Shown: positions 25,401-36,415, counted from the stretch's first letter. The stretch: DNA of 64,000 nt from Clytia hemisphaerica (GCA_902728285.1 CACVBU010000865.1:3363008-3427007), one strand, 5' to 3'. The notes: a model not told the origin generated them from the sequence alone. Program-made: numbers and translations.

Positions 25401-28400
25401 AAAAATACCTCTTCCACAAAATGGAGCTTTCTAAAACTTACTCTGTACCAGGGTGTATCTCACGTCTATCGTTTGTAGTTCACTCTGTGCGCATTGTCTG
25501 TTTGATAAAGAAATTCCCGTACTGAAACCTGATATATGCAAATAGCAACACTTCTCTCGTCGTCTCCCAATGAATTTTGAAATTAGCCGTAGCTATCGGG
25601 TCTGTTTATAGACTATCTAAAACTATGCTGCAATTGATTAGCTAAACAGTCGGTTATAAAGAGTCAAGGTTACCCTCATGTTATCCTGAAGGGATGGTAA
25701 CTAAAACGCCGTCAAACTACTTTTAAGCTCCTTCTCAAATTTGTTTCCTCGCTTTTCAGAAAGAACGTATACCTCAGATTACAAATCGTGTCTCGACCAA
25801 AGATAAAACAGGTATTTTTCAATTATTTTTTCAAGAAAAAAAGGAAATTCCTACGAAATCTTATATAACCACAAACAATTTGGAAGCGCTCTATATTAGG
25901 TTGGGTATAGTTTTAACGCTTAACTAGGATCCAAAAGTTCAAGAAGGGTCCAATAGGGCTCAGAATATAGCCTGGAAGTCTATAAACCCCTCCTGACTTG
26001 AAATGCGCGAATAAATTTATCAATTAGCCCAAAAGCGACTTTCTCGCCCACGACTTTCTCCCCCGAACTCCAATTTTCGAAAAACGAGAAAATAAGCTAA
26101 ATTCTTAATAAATTTTGACCATGATTGTAGAAGGAGCTTTCCGTGTTTCTTTAAATTGATCATAGGTTCCTTGTTTTATTTGGCTATTACCTTACGGTAC
26201 TTTAAAACGTTACATTTAGAGTTTTTTTCTTTAGGCAGGAGAATTTCAAATTAGCTCTGGCTAATTAATGGAATTTTCAAGCCTACTGATTCCTAGCAAA
26301 TTCTAAGAATTGATAAACATGAATATATCTTTAGGACCATTAAATGAAATACTTTTTCTTCTCTTCACGTTTCCCAAAAAAAACCTGTTAATAGACCTTT
26401 TCATAAATTACGTCACGAACATCACTTACCTCGATTTGAAATTATTGCCATGGTGATTAACTTCCAGCAGATTTTATTGAAACTACTACTATTCATAAAA
26501 AATCATTTTTCTCTCAAGGGACATAATAACCATGGTAATTGTTTAAATACGAGGCAAGTGATGTTCGTGACGTAATTTATGAAAAGGCCTATCCATTTTA
26601 ATTCTGTTTTGATCACTGACCTTACGTACCCTATGGATACAGTTTCTCGATCTCGGCCAAGCAAAGTCTTATATTATATTTGTAAGGTAATGGTAGCACT
26701 TATTTGCGATGTTAGCTTTTTTAGGCTTATGCAAATAAATGGATAGAAATAGAAAACACTACTCAGATGTCGGTGAAAAAATTTCAAACAGAAAATATAC
26801 ATTGAATAACAAATCGACCCACATCGAGTAGTGCTACCATTTGGGCATCACGTTCAAAAAAAAACTCCGATCAAAGATGGCGGATATAGCTTGGTCCAAG
26901 GTATATGAAGGTCAGTGATTTTGACATTTTTTCAGCAGAGGACAAATTGGAAGTGTTGGAGAATGAAGATGAACAATTTCGACAGAAGATTGAGAAACTG
27001 AGAGAACATGCTGGTGAATCATGGTTGACTGTCTACAACGAAATGAACGTCGACCAACATCAACAACAGGTACAGTATAGTCTCCAAATCTCGAACATCT
27101 CCTTAACTCATACAAGTTTTTTTGTCCCTTCAAAAAACAGTGATAGTATCTTTTTTATTGAAAACGAACATCTCCTTAACTCAAACAAGTTTTTTTGTCC
27201 CTTCAAAAAACAGTGATAGTATCTTTTTTATTGAAATCTCGGAAAAGTAGATTTACAGAGGACAGTGTAGTCTCCAGAACTCGAATATCTCCTTAATTCG
27301 AACAAGTTTTCTTGACCTTTCAATAAAATATGACTTACTCTTAGATTCTCCTCCTCTTGTACATTTGAACAAGTGCAGAAGCACGAAACTTTCAACATAT
27401 CAGTGACCTAGTATGTTTCTTATTGAAATACCGGAAAAGTAGATTTAAAGATAGAGACGTAAATTTCATTTGGGAAGTACATTAGGAAAATGTTCAAGAA
27501 ATGTCACAAACATCTAGCATACTGCTGCATCTAGGATCTAGCATCTAGCATACTTTGCTTTCATATTTCATTCAAAGAAGAGAGCGTATCGAATGTAAGA
27601 GCGTCCTTTTATAAGTTTCTTGTTGACGGTGATTTTCAATATTGTCGAAGAATAGAGCGTATAGAATAGTAGAACGCCGAATTAGCGAGCGTCAACTGTA
27701 TTATTCCTTTTTAAATTACTTTCTTTCTATTTTCTTACGACACATGCTTAGCCTCAGAAACCTCAAATGAACAAGCAACCAGCCTCTCCTTCAACCATGA
27801 GAAAACGAAACAGCAAGAAAGTGAAGAATAAAGAAGAAAAACATCAAAACGAGACTGCGGTGAAAGAAACGAAAAATGAGGGCGATTGTGAACCCAAACA
27901 AAAGCAGGTTGGTAAAGAAAATTACTGTCACTTTATTTTCATCTCAATTCAATAGAACTCATGATTTCTCCAACTACCTGAAGGCCAAATCGTAGGAAAA
28001 ATGACTAAGCTCTAGTTTAGACGGCTCACCTTTCGCCCTGCCTATTCTAATTGTAAGAGTAGGCAAAAAGTGGGCGCAAAATTGAAATTTCTGCTTGAAG
28101 AGGGTTGAAAGAAGACATTGCATTGACGTCAAAAGAGGGCAAGCACTGCATTGACTTTCGACAGCCAACTTCATGCCCACTTTAAATTAACAATTAGAAT
28201 AGGCAGGGTGAGAAGTGGGCCGTCTAAACTAGAGCTTATTTTCAAATTTCTTATAATTACATATGATGACTACAATGGCCTACTTAAGTGTCTGGTAAGT
28301 TTTATTCACATTTGATGACCCTGAAAACACTATTGACGCCGACACGACATCATGATTTGATGTTCATTAGAAGTATGATTGATCCATCCAATTTATTTCA

Positions 28401-31400
28401 AGGGGTTTCCTTCTCGTGTTCTTTATTCTAGCCATCATTCGCTCGTTTGTTATCAGTGGAAGCTATTGATTTGGAATTATCAGACGAATTGCGCGCTGAA
28501 ATCAAACGACTTATCCGTGAAAACGTCCACGTGTGAGTATCTTCCACTTTTCAGCAAGTTCTTTTTACTGTTCCCGTTCATCTCCTTCACTTTTGTAACT
28601 GAAAGGTTCTTGTTTGACATGATTATTCCCGTTTCATATCAGGCGCATGTCTTATATCAGGCCGGTGTCTCCTATTGTTATATTGAATTCTTTTTTTCCC
28701 TCTTTCTGACCAATCTTGCTCCACATCCGTGTCAATCCAATGTGAAAAAGTTTGTAAATTAAAATTGATGAGTAGGCAAACGACATCACTCTTATAAAAA
28801 TAAAACCTTTAAGTGCCAGCCTGTGTAACGATCATAGTATCGATAAAGTGATACCTCTTTGCATGATTTTTGCATACAAATTTCGCATTTAGGGGAACGT
28901 TATTTTCAGAGAAGAAATTTTATTTTAAAGACTAAAAAACAATGATCATTAATCTGAATGTTTTCGGAGTATTGTCACTTAACCGTGCGATTCTTATAGC
29001 TCAGTGTTGGATGGGGTATTTTTGGACCTACCCCGGTGGAGGTCCTATAAATTAACCTTTGTCCGTTCGTCCGTTCGTTAGTTATTAGCTTTCCTCATGA
29101 TTGGCTCGTTAGTTTTTTCTGATTTCTTGCACAAAGATGCATAACTATAAACCCTCGAATGTGACGGAGCCCGATTTCCAAAAAAAATTTGGGCAAAAAA
29201 CGGCTAAAAATGTGTTTTTTGGACTTTGGGAAAAATTGGATCATTAATTTTTTGCAGGAAAGTAAGGTACCATCATAGGTAAAAGATGGTTCAAACAGAT
29301 TTTTGCAAAAAAAATTTGTTGGCTCAAAAAACGCATGTTTATCTATAAAAATCACTATTAATAAGCCTACATCAATGTTCTTAAAATTACTGAATTTTTT
29401 GATGAGATATGTTTTTTTGCTCTCGAACTCTTGAATATGAAAGAATATTTCAAGAGCATGAAATTTTGGTTTCTAAACGTGTTTTTTTATAAGAAACAAA
29501 AAACTAATTTTAATAGATCGTCACTATTTGTGTTCTGAATGATTGTTTAATGGTCACGCTTATGTAGATATCAATTATATATGTGTTAAATGCATAACCA
29601 GGTAGGTCCATAAAAGTATCACTTGTTTATTTTGAGACAAATCTGTTCTTGAGTTAGCCTAGAAATCTAAGTCAGATTGATTCAGTCACTTGGTAAAATC
29701 TGATGGTAAGTTTTAACTGAATATCTGAATATATGTTTCTCAAGGCAAACTTAAAATTCCGTACATCATAAAAATCGCCGATAACGCTATATTGCCGTCA
29801 GCCGTATCTTGATCTTTTAAAAACTGGCTTAGCTTACTCAGGCTAGTTTATAGTGTCGTTAATTCATCTGTTAACCAGGCTGTTCTTGAGTTATGTCTTT
29901 TACCATGATATTTTTTTGTATGGAATGACGATTTAAAAAAAAACTTTCTTTTCTTTATTTTAGTTTCGAAGAGACCTACCTGGTTTCCTCCAACAAAGAT
30001 GAAGAGAAAGAGACAAAAGAATATTTGATCGCTGTTGATGTAGAAACCAACCTTTTATCGCAGATTAATTTTGAAACGGGTTCCACTGTCAAAAGCTATT
30101 ACTTGAGTAAGTGGTTTGCATTCCGGAGGGTTCTAGGTTTGCGAGATGACGGGTATGTCCGAGCCAAAGTTCGCAAAATCGACCCATAGAGAGATTGAAT
30201 TTCGACGTTTTTGCGACCCTTTCAAAGACAATTTTTCCAATTTTGTCCTTTTTTGACGTTTTTGCCACCCTTAGAGAGACTATTTCACCAAAATTTCCGT
30301 CAAGATTTTCAAATTTTAGTCCAAACTTCAAGAATTTATGATCCTGTGAGGGAGTTGATTCTCGTAATTTTGGAACCCCAGAGAGACTCAATTGAACTGA
30401 CTGTAACTTGAAATATTTGAAAAGAAACGAACAAATCGTTTTTTCATCAAGAACCAGCCTTTCTATTAATAGGAAACATTATTTGGAACCGCCTTCTTGT
30501 GTTGTAAACCTGTGTAAACACTTACTCTCGGGTACCTAATAGCCGGGGGTTTGGAAAAAATCTCAAAACTAATAAGATGGTGGAAAATTTTCGAAAAGGA
30601 GGCTAATAGAGCAGAATTAGGGCGAAAGAGGGAACTTTCAAAAATGATTTCCCAAAAATTAATAAGCGGGGGGGGGGGCTGGAATAAGAATTCCTGGGTG
30701 GAAAATTTTTGAAAAATTAATTATATTAGGTACCCGAGAGTAGTAAATGCTTCACAGCACACGACTGAAAGGTTGTTGTTCAGTTCTGTTCTGTCTGTTT
30801 CGGAAGAGAACATAAAAGTTTTATTTTCCACACTTCACTTTTTAGATTCTATTCGAGGTGTGCAGATCTTTGAAGACGGCCCATCATTACAAATTCTTCA
30901 ATTCGAAGCCAAACAATGGGAAAAGAATAATGATATTATCACACAGAGTCATTCTCTGGTCAAATTTACGACGAAAGCATTGAAGGATTGCGCCGGCTTG
31001 TATCTGATCTTGAAGAGTTGCGCTGAGGGTAGAAGGTTGGTTGATTATAGATTCATCCATTTAAATCGTTATTTTATTCCATAGATAATTTCGCTAGAAT
31101 TTGGGTGTCGTGAAAATTTTTTTGCGTATTATATAGTAAAGGAATCCTCAAATTAATCTGAAAATCAGGTTTTCCTCCAGCACGTTTATTATAATTTAAC
31201 GCACTCAACTTATGTAGACAAGGAATATTTCCAAATTTATTTACCTAGGATGAATAATCAAACAGTTTACCTAATAGTTCATTTCTTCTTACAGGACTGT
31301 ATCAAAGATCGCTACCATTCAAGAGATTACAAGTAACGTTTTAGACAACCCTTACAAAATGCCCAAAGACATCCTCATGGCGTTCTTCCAAAACTTCATA

Positions 31401-34026
31401 CGGAAAGCATCGTCCGCGTCGCCCAAAAAGAACGAAAACCGTCAGAAAACACAACGGCAGACTAGCCAACAGCAACATCAACACACAGACTACGAAAATA
31501 TCAACATTGAACAACATTCATTTCTTAAGCATGTCGAGAACACTGACTCACAACAACAACAAACCATCCTGTCCGTATTATGGGTGGGCTGTCTTCCGTA
31601 TCTTTTCCCGGATGAGGAAATCCCGGTTGCCGTTGTCACAACCTCCTTAAACATTTTCCTGTTTCGGGTTTTCCACCCAGCTGATGACGAACTGGACTCC
31701 AAGGAAACCCCGACTTTCAATACAGTAGCCTCACTCGAGGAAGCTATGCATTGTTTCTACAGTTTCCCTTTAAAATCATTGCGCGAAGTTGTCGTTGGGT
31801 TGTTCGATCAAGGATTGCGATTAGAAGTCAGTGATGAAGGACCTCGAGGAACTTTTGTGCTCTTGACAAGAGATGCGAACAAAACAGGGCAATTTTTAGA
31901 TGTCCTCACAAGCCTTGTATCCATCAAAACAGGAGTTCAAGAAGAATCAAATGCACCAGTAGAGAACCAAGTCAGTATCGTTTATCCTGACGAAAGTAAA
32001 ATCAACGCTCTGAAAGCACAACTCCAGGAACAAGAAATCTCTCCTCTCGGCAGTCGTGAAAATCTTATCTCTTACTGCATTGTGTATCAGATTCGTGAAA
32101 ACAACGCACGAAAAGACGCTTATGATGACGTCACTTCGGTCTACCTGAGGAGCATGATTTTAACCAACCTGCGAATCTTTCTATGCGATGAAGATTATGT
32201 ACATTGGCCGCTCCCTTCGTACATTCATTCCGCCCCTTTCACGCCACAGTGGGTGGTTGATGACGTCAATAAGGCGGAAAGTGTGATTGGTGTTGATTTG
32301 TGGGAAGAGCAGAAGCATAGTCTTAGAGGTAAGGATGTTTTTTTCGAAATAATGATTATCTATTTGAAAAAAGTTTTGTAGCTTAGGCTTTTTGAAGTTT
32401 TTATAAGCTTTATTCTGTAGTGCGAGAGATCGAACCGGGCATTACATCATTATCATCAGCCTGACCTCAAATAAAAACCTTTTAAGAAAATGGTTATTTC
32501 TTTACTTTTTAGGTTCTTATGGACTTTCCTTGACGTTCGAGGGAAATACCCAACAGACACCATCATCAGATCTCAAAGGTTCCACTGCGCATGTGTGGAA
32601 CATGATCTTTCAATCATTGTCAGAGCGTGAACAACTCGTTCGCTCGCTTGCTTCGATATGGAAAAACAGTTTTGGGCAAGACTTGAAAGTTACTAAATCG
32701 AATGTTCTTGCTAGTACGAAGTCTAGCCTTCCTCTCATCAAAGGACACGCCAAGAAACCGTCCGGAAATATCGCTATCCCGTCTCACCAATCCATCGATT
32801 CGCCCGAAATGTTCACGAGCATCGATCGCGCCCGTTTGAATGAATTATTCCGAAACAAGATCGCCCAAGGTGATGACGTTACGACGACAGGTGTTCAATA
32901 CGTAGCGTGCGTCGGCTGCAAACCGTACAAATACCCCGATATCGAAATCCCCGTCGCAGTGCTGTTAGGGAAGTATAAAATCTATCTAATATGTGGACCA
33001 AAGAATCGTAAATTCTTACTTGCCAATACTCAGTTTGAAGACCAAGAATCGTCAACTTCGTTATATTTGACCTCGATTGAGATCAGTGACCTTCAACAGG
33101 TCGTTGTTGGACTTTTCGATCAATGTCTAAGACTGGAGACGGGTTACCCAGAATGCACTTTTGTGTTGGTGACACGTGACTTTGATCGAACTAATGAGCT
33201 GATACAACGTTTAAGTCAAGCCATTCTCGCTTTACCGAAACAAATGAAGGTCTTGGAAAATGATTCAACGCTAAGCGAAAGCCGTGAAACCACCGCAGAG
33301 ATTTTTCAACTCTACAAAAGTGAAGACGAATCGGGGACAAATTATTACCCGAAATCCGAATTCATTCATCCGAATTCCAGTATCAAATTTGTGTACCCGA
33401 GCGACGATTTACTAGAGAAATTACGTGTGAAAATCCAAGAGTATATTCAACTTGTAGATCTCTTTCCAACGGAAAACGATTTCGGAATTTTACTTTACGC
33501 CTTGGTTTTCCAAAAACAAAATGAACTTGAGACACCTTTCACTTTTGTAATAAGCGAGACATTTTTATGTCTAATCATGGAAGACCACGTGGGTTATCCT
33601 CTTCCGCTGTTTGTGAAAGAATTACCGGATCGCTCACAGTACGAATTATCGGATGTCCGGCTTATTTCATCGCTTGTCCGGGTTGAATTCAGTGATTTTC
33701 ATTCCGGTGAATTAAGTTTGATTTTTAACGCATGCGCTGTAGATCCATCGAAATATGGAGATCGCTTCAAAATGGGAAGCGTTGAAGATGACTATTCTTA
33801 CGTCACCGATGTTAACGCGATCCCGAATGCCGGTACCGAGACATCCAAAGAAAACGCGGGAAATGTTCCTGGTGTAGAAAGTAACGCTGAGGAAGATAAC
33901 ATTTTGAGATGGCAATTGAGAGCGCACTCTTACGCGGAGAGGGAAAAGATTTTTGACATGATTTCGAAAATGTGGACAAATATTTTCACTGGTAAATCCC
34001 TACCTGTAATACGCGTCAAATCTTGA
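10416..34026 (+). CDS. NISCH: Nischarin (PX domain, leucine-rich repeats, two C-terminal modules)
   Basis: 24 exons join into one frame of about 1691 codons: 10416-10661, 10916-10999, 11639-11818, 12530-12578, 14076-14171, 18499-18566, 19186-19272, 20589-20684, 21502-21669, 22308-22376, 23129-23255, 23973-24031, 24461-24589, 24862-24900, 25011-25055, 25158-25367, 25760-25811, 26936-27069, 27752-27907, 28432-28532, 29964-30106, 30846-31035, 31295-32328, 32513-34026. The PX domain (about 63-170) has RRYREFHRLHEQ and LLPPKKIVGN. Leucine-rich repeats (about 270-486) include LDLSHN, LNLSYN, LNLAGN and a cap NYRTRILGQFGGRAGE, as in vertebrate nischarin. Then come a Ser/Pro-rich part, a short coiled coil (exon 18) and a Lys-rich part (exon 19). 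Two related modules (about 911-1247 and 1289-1689) each hold VVVGLFDQ. In vertebrates the protein is an endosomal scaffold binding integrin alpha5, PAK, LKB1 and Rac; conservation of those partners here is inference. ATG 10416 is chosen because upstream in-frame sequence has no ATG. Introns 15, 19 and 22 have unusual donors. Confidence 0.93.
11117..11466. mobile_element. Dispersed MITE (CAATCATGGTCAAAAT family), copy 1
   Basis: About 350 bp in nischarin intron 2. The left end GCAATCACGGTCAAAATCTA and the right end (reversed TACAATCATTGTCGTAATAT) form imperfect inverted repeats. The interior (AACTCAGAGTTAAAACTCTA, GAGCGCTTCCAAATC) recurs at 25835-26135 (inverted), 36130-36415 and 53046-53380. 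Non-coding. Confidence 0.65.
12645..12860 (-). mobile_element. Partial tRNA-derived SINE (3' part)
   Basis: On the minus strand, GGGTAGATAACTAACCATCG, CGTCGCCTCCGATTGCG and a TTACTTATTATA tail match the 3' part of the complete SINE at 49952-50213. No tRNA-like head is recognisable here, so it is a truncated or divergent copy in nischarin intron 4. Confidence 0.45.
14271..15145. mobile_element. Non-autonomous DNA element with CAGGGTGTCTACGG ends and ACCTTGAAAA arrays
   Basis: The left end CAGGGTGTCTACGGGACCTT is matched by the inverted right end (GGTCCGTAGACACCCTG-like, ending CCGTAGACACCCTG). TTATC flanks both sides (14266-14270 and 15146-15150), a likely 5-bp target duplication. Both ends carry tandem ACCTTGAAAA units (9-10 at the left, about 5 at the right). 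There is no transposase frame in the 875 bp. It lies in nischarin intron 5. Confidence 0.75.
15960..16125. repeat. 64-bp tandem repeat with a 26-bp perfect hairpin in each unit
   Basis: CAGTTAGTACAC, two spacer bases, GTGTACTAACTG occurs at 15995-16020 and again at 16059-16084, exactly 64 bp apart, each followed by a GGGGTGGTGTAT tract. A weaker version (GCAGTTAGTACACGACACC) precedes them near 15930. The hairpin arms are perfect while the spacer differs (CA versus CT), which suggests the pairing is kept or the duplication is recent. Confidence 0.7.
16740..18198. mobile_element. Long inverted-repeat element (GGACCTACC ends) with internal tandem repeats
   Basis: It begins GGACCTACC and ends GGTAGGTCC; the left end itself folds (GGACCT/AGGTCC) and is followed by TTGTCCGTTCGTCTG. 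Inside, a block containing AAAACTACCTAAAAATAAGG and GTGCAAGGCACCCTAAAATG is repeated about five times, with longer composite periods. A shorter member lies at 29024-29609 and a left-end fragment at 24163. It occupies much of nischarin intron 5; no coding frame survives. Confidence 0.7.
19552..20523. mobile_element. AGCTCTAGTTTAGAC element carrying a nested tandem-repeat insertion
   Basis: Ends AGCTCTAGTTTAGACTGCCC and (reversed) AGCTCTAGTTTAGACGGCCG are terminal inverted repeats continuing through CCTATTCT. The complete 229-bp relative at 28008-28236 lacks the middle, so roughly 19600-20300 is inserted sequence. That insert contains two tandem 156-bp copies (GGGGCAGCCTGGAGACTTC at 19651 and 19807). 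In nischarin intron 7. Confidence 0.7.
20905..21115. repeat. 58-bp minisatellite, 3.6 copies
   Basis: AATAAGAGGGAGAGTGTAGG starts at 20905, 20963, 21021 and 21079, an exact 58-bp period; the last copy stops after GTGTATGTCCTG. Copies 2 and 3 look identical and copy 1 differs at one base (CTGAGG for CTGGGG), so the array is recent. In nischarin intron 8, about 220 bp past exon 8. Confidence 0.85.
22512..22715. repeat. Two-copy tandem duplication (about 112 bp)
   Basis: AAGTCGTTCATAATAAAGTA at about 22519 and AAATCGTTCATAATAAAGTG at about 22631 start diverged copies that both continue with TATACAGTAAT and a TATTAGTTTGT segment. Related wording (GTCGTTTATAATGCGTGATA) occurs near 13290. In nischarin intron 10; non-coding. 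Confidence 0.5.
23412..23558. mobile_element. Palindromic MITE (CTGGAGAGTCTTCT arms)
   Basis: The left half (ATTCATAATATGCACCACTG, GAGAGTCTTCTGAGAACT, ATACGTCACTT) is repeated inverted in the right half (AAGTGACGTAT, AGTTCTGAGAAGACTCTC, CATGAAT), so the element is almost one hairpin of about 147 bp. In nischarin intron 11. Confidence 0.6.
23655..23938. mobile_element. Inverted-repeat element (TGGGCTTTTCCA ends)
   Basis: Left TGGGCTTTTCCATAAAAAAA then CCGTATACCCCCTGTTGAGG; right is the reverse complement with one or two changes (CCTCAACAGGGGGTATACGG, TCTGGAAAAGCCCA). Arms are about 45 bp. A similar right end (TCTGGAAAAGCCCA) closes the array at 56955-57195. Second element within nischarin intron 11. 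Confidence 0.7.
25835..26135. mobile_element. Dispersed MITE (CAATCATGGTCAAAAT family), inverted copy
   Basis: Reverse-orientation relative of 11117-11466: it shares GGAAGCGCTCTA, GGATCCAAAAGTTCAAGAA, TAAACCCCTCC, GACTTTCTCGCC and ends TTTTGACCATGATTGTA. In nischarin intron 17. Confidence 0.6.
26391..26594. mobile_element. Palindromic MITE (CCTTTTCATAAATTACG arms)
   Basis: CCTTTTCATAAATTACGTCA then CGAACATCACTT at the left is repeated inverted and nearly unchanged at the right (AAGTGATGTTCGTGACGTAA, TTTATGAAAAGG). Arms exceed 55 bp. It sits in nischarin intron 17, close after the inverted MITE above. Confidence 0.7.
27100..27320. repeat. Tandem copies of a CTCCTTAACTCGAACAAGTTT segment
   Basis: A block of about 74 bp with ACATCTCCTTAACTC, AAGTTTTTTTGTCCCTTCAA and AACAGTGATAGTATC is present twice in direct tandem (from about 27097 and 27171), with a third weaker copy near 27280. 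The wording resembles the inverted-repeat elements at 34971-35126. It begins just after nischarin exon 18. Confidence 0.6.
28008..28236. mobile_element. Complete AGCTCTAGTTTAGAC MITE flanked by TA
   Basis: AGCTCTAGTTTAGACGGCTC then CGCCCTGCCTATTCTAATTG at the left; the right end is its reverse complement with few changes, ending GTCTAAACTAGAGCT. Arms are about 50 bp and TA flanks both sides. 229 bp, in nischarin intron 19. Confidence 0.8.
28624..28812. repeat. Dispersed repeat shared with 56085-56292
   Basis: CCGTTTCATATCAG, CTTTCTGACCAATCTTGCTC, CACATCC, AAAATTGATGAGTA and GCAAACG, TCACTCTTAT appear in the same order in both places, at roughly 80-85% identity by eye. No ends, frame or structure betray its type. 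Confidence 0.6.
29024..29609. mobile_element. GGACCTACC-ended element, second copy
   Basis: GGACCTACCCCGGTGGAGGT at the left, GGTAGGTCC at the right, with TTTGTCCGTTCG and GTGACGGAGCCCGATTT shared with 16740-18198. Internal repeats are fewer. In nischarin intron 20. Confidence 0.65.
30522..30744. mobile_element. Inverted-repeat element with TACTCTCGGGTACCTAATA ends
   Basis: TTACTCTCGGGTACCTAATA near 30522 is mirrored by TATTAGGTACCCGAGAGTAG near 30726. Inside is a 12-G run (about 30668-30679) and two related AAATTTT-rich blocks. In nischarin intron 21. Confidence 0.6.
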
Positions 34027-34230
34027 ATAAATCTTTAACAGTTTTTTTTTAACAGAAATGTAGATATCTGAGATTTCTTACTTGTTTAGCGATTTGTAAA
34101 GAAGACTGTGGTGGGGTGGTTCAAAGTTCAGAAGTTCCTTCTTTCTATTTCCAGTCCGAGCGATCAAGGGGACTCTTTGACTACTTAGTAAATTATTTTT
34201 GATACGCACTTTTTAACAAGGGAAATTATA

Positions 34231-34408
34231 TACAGTTGACGCTCTCTAATTTGATTTTCAAGGGGAATTGGATTTTCATCGAATAAGGGAGCTTATCGAA
34301 TAAGGGAGCGTCGTTTATGAGAGTTTCTCGTTGACGATGACATTCAATATTATCGAATAATGGAGCGCATCGAACGGTAGAACGTCGAATTAAGGACCGT
34401 CAACTGTA
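34231..34408. mobile_element. TACAGTTGAC MITE
   Basis: TACAGTTGACGCTCTCTAAT at the left, and at the right the reverse complement of TACAGTTGACGGTCCTTAAT. Internal CGAATAAGGGAGC/ATCGAATAATGGAGCG segments echo each other. Relatives: 38499-38671, 46606-46740, 59631-59812 and a half copy at 27600-27700. The CAGT ends with TA resemble pogo/Tigger-type elements; that assignment is tentative. Confidence 0.65.
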
Positions 34409-34970
34409 TTACATATATATTCATATCTTTTTAACTTTTTATTCTTCACAAAAACTTCATATTAGGGTATTAGCTTATTTTTGTATTAAAAAAGTAAAGT
34501 AAGGTTGTTCATTAAATATGTTACAGTCGTCAATCTCTCGGGTTGTCTGGTTTTAAATAAAACCTTGGAGTCAATGGCTAGGAAAGTTGACAAAGCCGCT
34601 TCATCCCTTAAGCTTTAATTTGGAACTAGCAATTTTGAACGGGGAGTTCTCTTTTCGAATTTTAGAAAGATTCAAATTATGGAAAGCATTTTAAGAGGTC
34701 TCTCCTCACCAAGGACTGACGTGAGTGGAGTCATCGAACCATTCAAATATTCGAATAATATATGCTCAAATCAGGATAAGTCCACTGCGATGGTTTTTAT
34801 TGCTTTCTTTCTTTAAATGATTATTTTCTAATTTGTAGCATTAATTTATTTATTCGATTGATTTTAACAAATTGTACGAATTACGAACAATATTCCAATA
34901 ATGAATTTTAAATGAATTTGAGCAAAACATTTTATGGGTTTTCTTCATTATTTTCCTTAAAACAGAGTTA

Positions 34971-35126
34971 CAGTAGAGTCTCTTTAACTCGAACCTCTAT
35001 AACTCGAATGTCTCCTTAACTCAAACAACTTTTATGGTCCGTTCAGTTAACAATACCTTATAAACCTTACTCCATAGCTTGAAAATTCCTTTGCCCGTGC
35101 GCGTTTGAGTTATCGAGACTTCACTG
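34971..35126. mobile_element. CAGTAGAGTCTC MITE flanked by TA
   Basis: CAGTAGAGTCTCTTTAACTC at the left and the reverse complement of CAGTGAAGTCTCGATAACTC at the right, with TA on each side. 156 bp. The motif CTCGAAC recurs inside. Same style as pogo/Tigger-like non-autonomous elements. Confidence 0.65.
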
Positions 35127-35329
35127 TAGTTATTGATTGGCCTTCTTTTATTGATTTCACATTTCACGAAGTATTTGTTGATGAAATTCCAAACCTACAA
35201 CTCTAAGAGATATTTTTCTTTTCGAAGACAAAACCTTGCTTAACATTCTTTTCTTTGATTCATTTGGGTTATGACATGAATTATCGTCCTACCTCATAAA
35301 TCTACCATCAAAGTCAGACCCTACGTAGA

Positions 35330-35600
35330 GAAACTTTCCTTTGAAAATACAAAGTTTATATCTTCAATTCTGAGAGAGATTTTCCTTTGGAAATACAAAA
35401 TTTATATCTTTAATTCTGAGGTAGACGATTTTCCTTTAAAAATACAAAGTCCATATCTACAGTTCTGAGAGGGACTCCTTTGAAAATACAAAGTTTATAC
35501 CCACAGTTTTGAGAAAGATCTTTTTTTTCATCAAAATCGCAACGCTTTATTTTCCTTAAAAAATACAAAGATTATTCTTTTTTGTCAGAGCCCTCAGAGC
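35330..35600. repeat. Diverged minisatellite, about 5 units of 45-60 bp
   Basis: Units with TTTCCTTTGAAAATACAAAG, TTTATATC and AATTCTGAGAGAGA repeat from 35330 with changes and indels, fading after about 35600. Intergenic, non-coding. Confidence 0.6.
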
Positions 35601-36129
35601 CCTTTGAAAGTACAAAAAATCATAAATACTTCTACATCGAAGTTAATATTCCAAAAGAGTGGGACTTGATGGAAAAGTATTCACAATGCTAGTAATTTCA
35701 GAGGAATAATTAATCGCATAGTCATCACTTAAAACGACTTAGTTTTCAGTTTTCTGAAGGCGTAAAAACTTTTTACTATACCATTCAACCTATGACGAGG
35801 AACTAATCATTAAAGCTTGCATTATAGAATTTTGACATTATATTTTACAGTTTCGAGTCATTGTTACAAGAATTACACGTTATTAAAGTTAGCGGTCTAT
35901 GTACAAATATTTCGTCAAAACACCCCCAAAAAATAATAAATTATTATACACGACGATTTCAGTTCATTATTACGGTAGATATTCTAACCTCGTACCCAGA
36001 GCCACTCGCACTTCTTGATCTTACTGATGGACATTGGTACAGCCTTTCGCGAGTGCTATCAGAATCATGAAAAAGCGAACTAAGGCCCTGGGTTCGCTAC
36101 ATTATTTAACATTTAGTGCCTAACAGAAA

Positions 36130-36415
36130 CATACAATCATGGTCGAAATATATTGAGATTTTAGTGTGTTTTATTTTAGCACTTCCTCTTTCTTTCATTG
36201 AATATTTCGATTTAGGAGAGGTTCGGTGGCTTAGGCTATACTCCAAGGCTTATTGGAGCAAATTTGAACTTTTAAATCCTGAGATCATAAGTTTTCTTAA
36301 ATCTCATGATAAAAATCTACTTTCCAACTGTAGTTTAACGCGCTTAAAAATCATTTGTGGTGTTTAAAATTTCACAGGGAAATCCCCTTTGTCTCAAATA
36401 TTTTGTCCATGATTG
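36130..36415. mobile_element. Dispersed MITE (CAATCATGGTCGAAAT family), copy 3
   Basis: Starts ACAATCATGGTCGAAATATA and ends TTTTGTCCATGATTG, an inverted-repeat pair. The body is close to 53046-53380 (TTCATTGAATATTTCGA, GGTTCGGTGGCTT, TTTGTGGTGTTTAAAATTTC). Confidence 0.7.
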
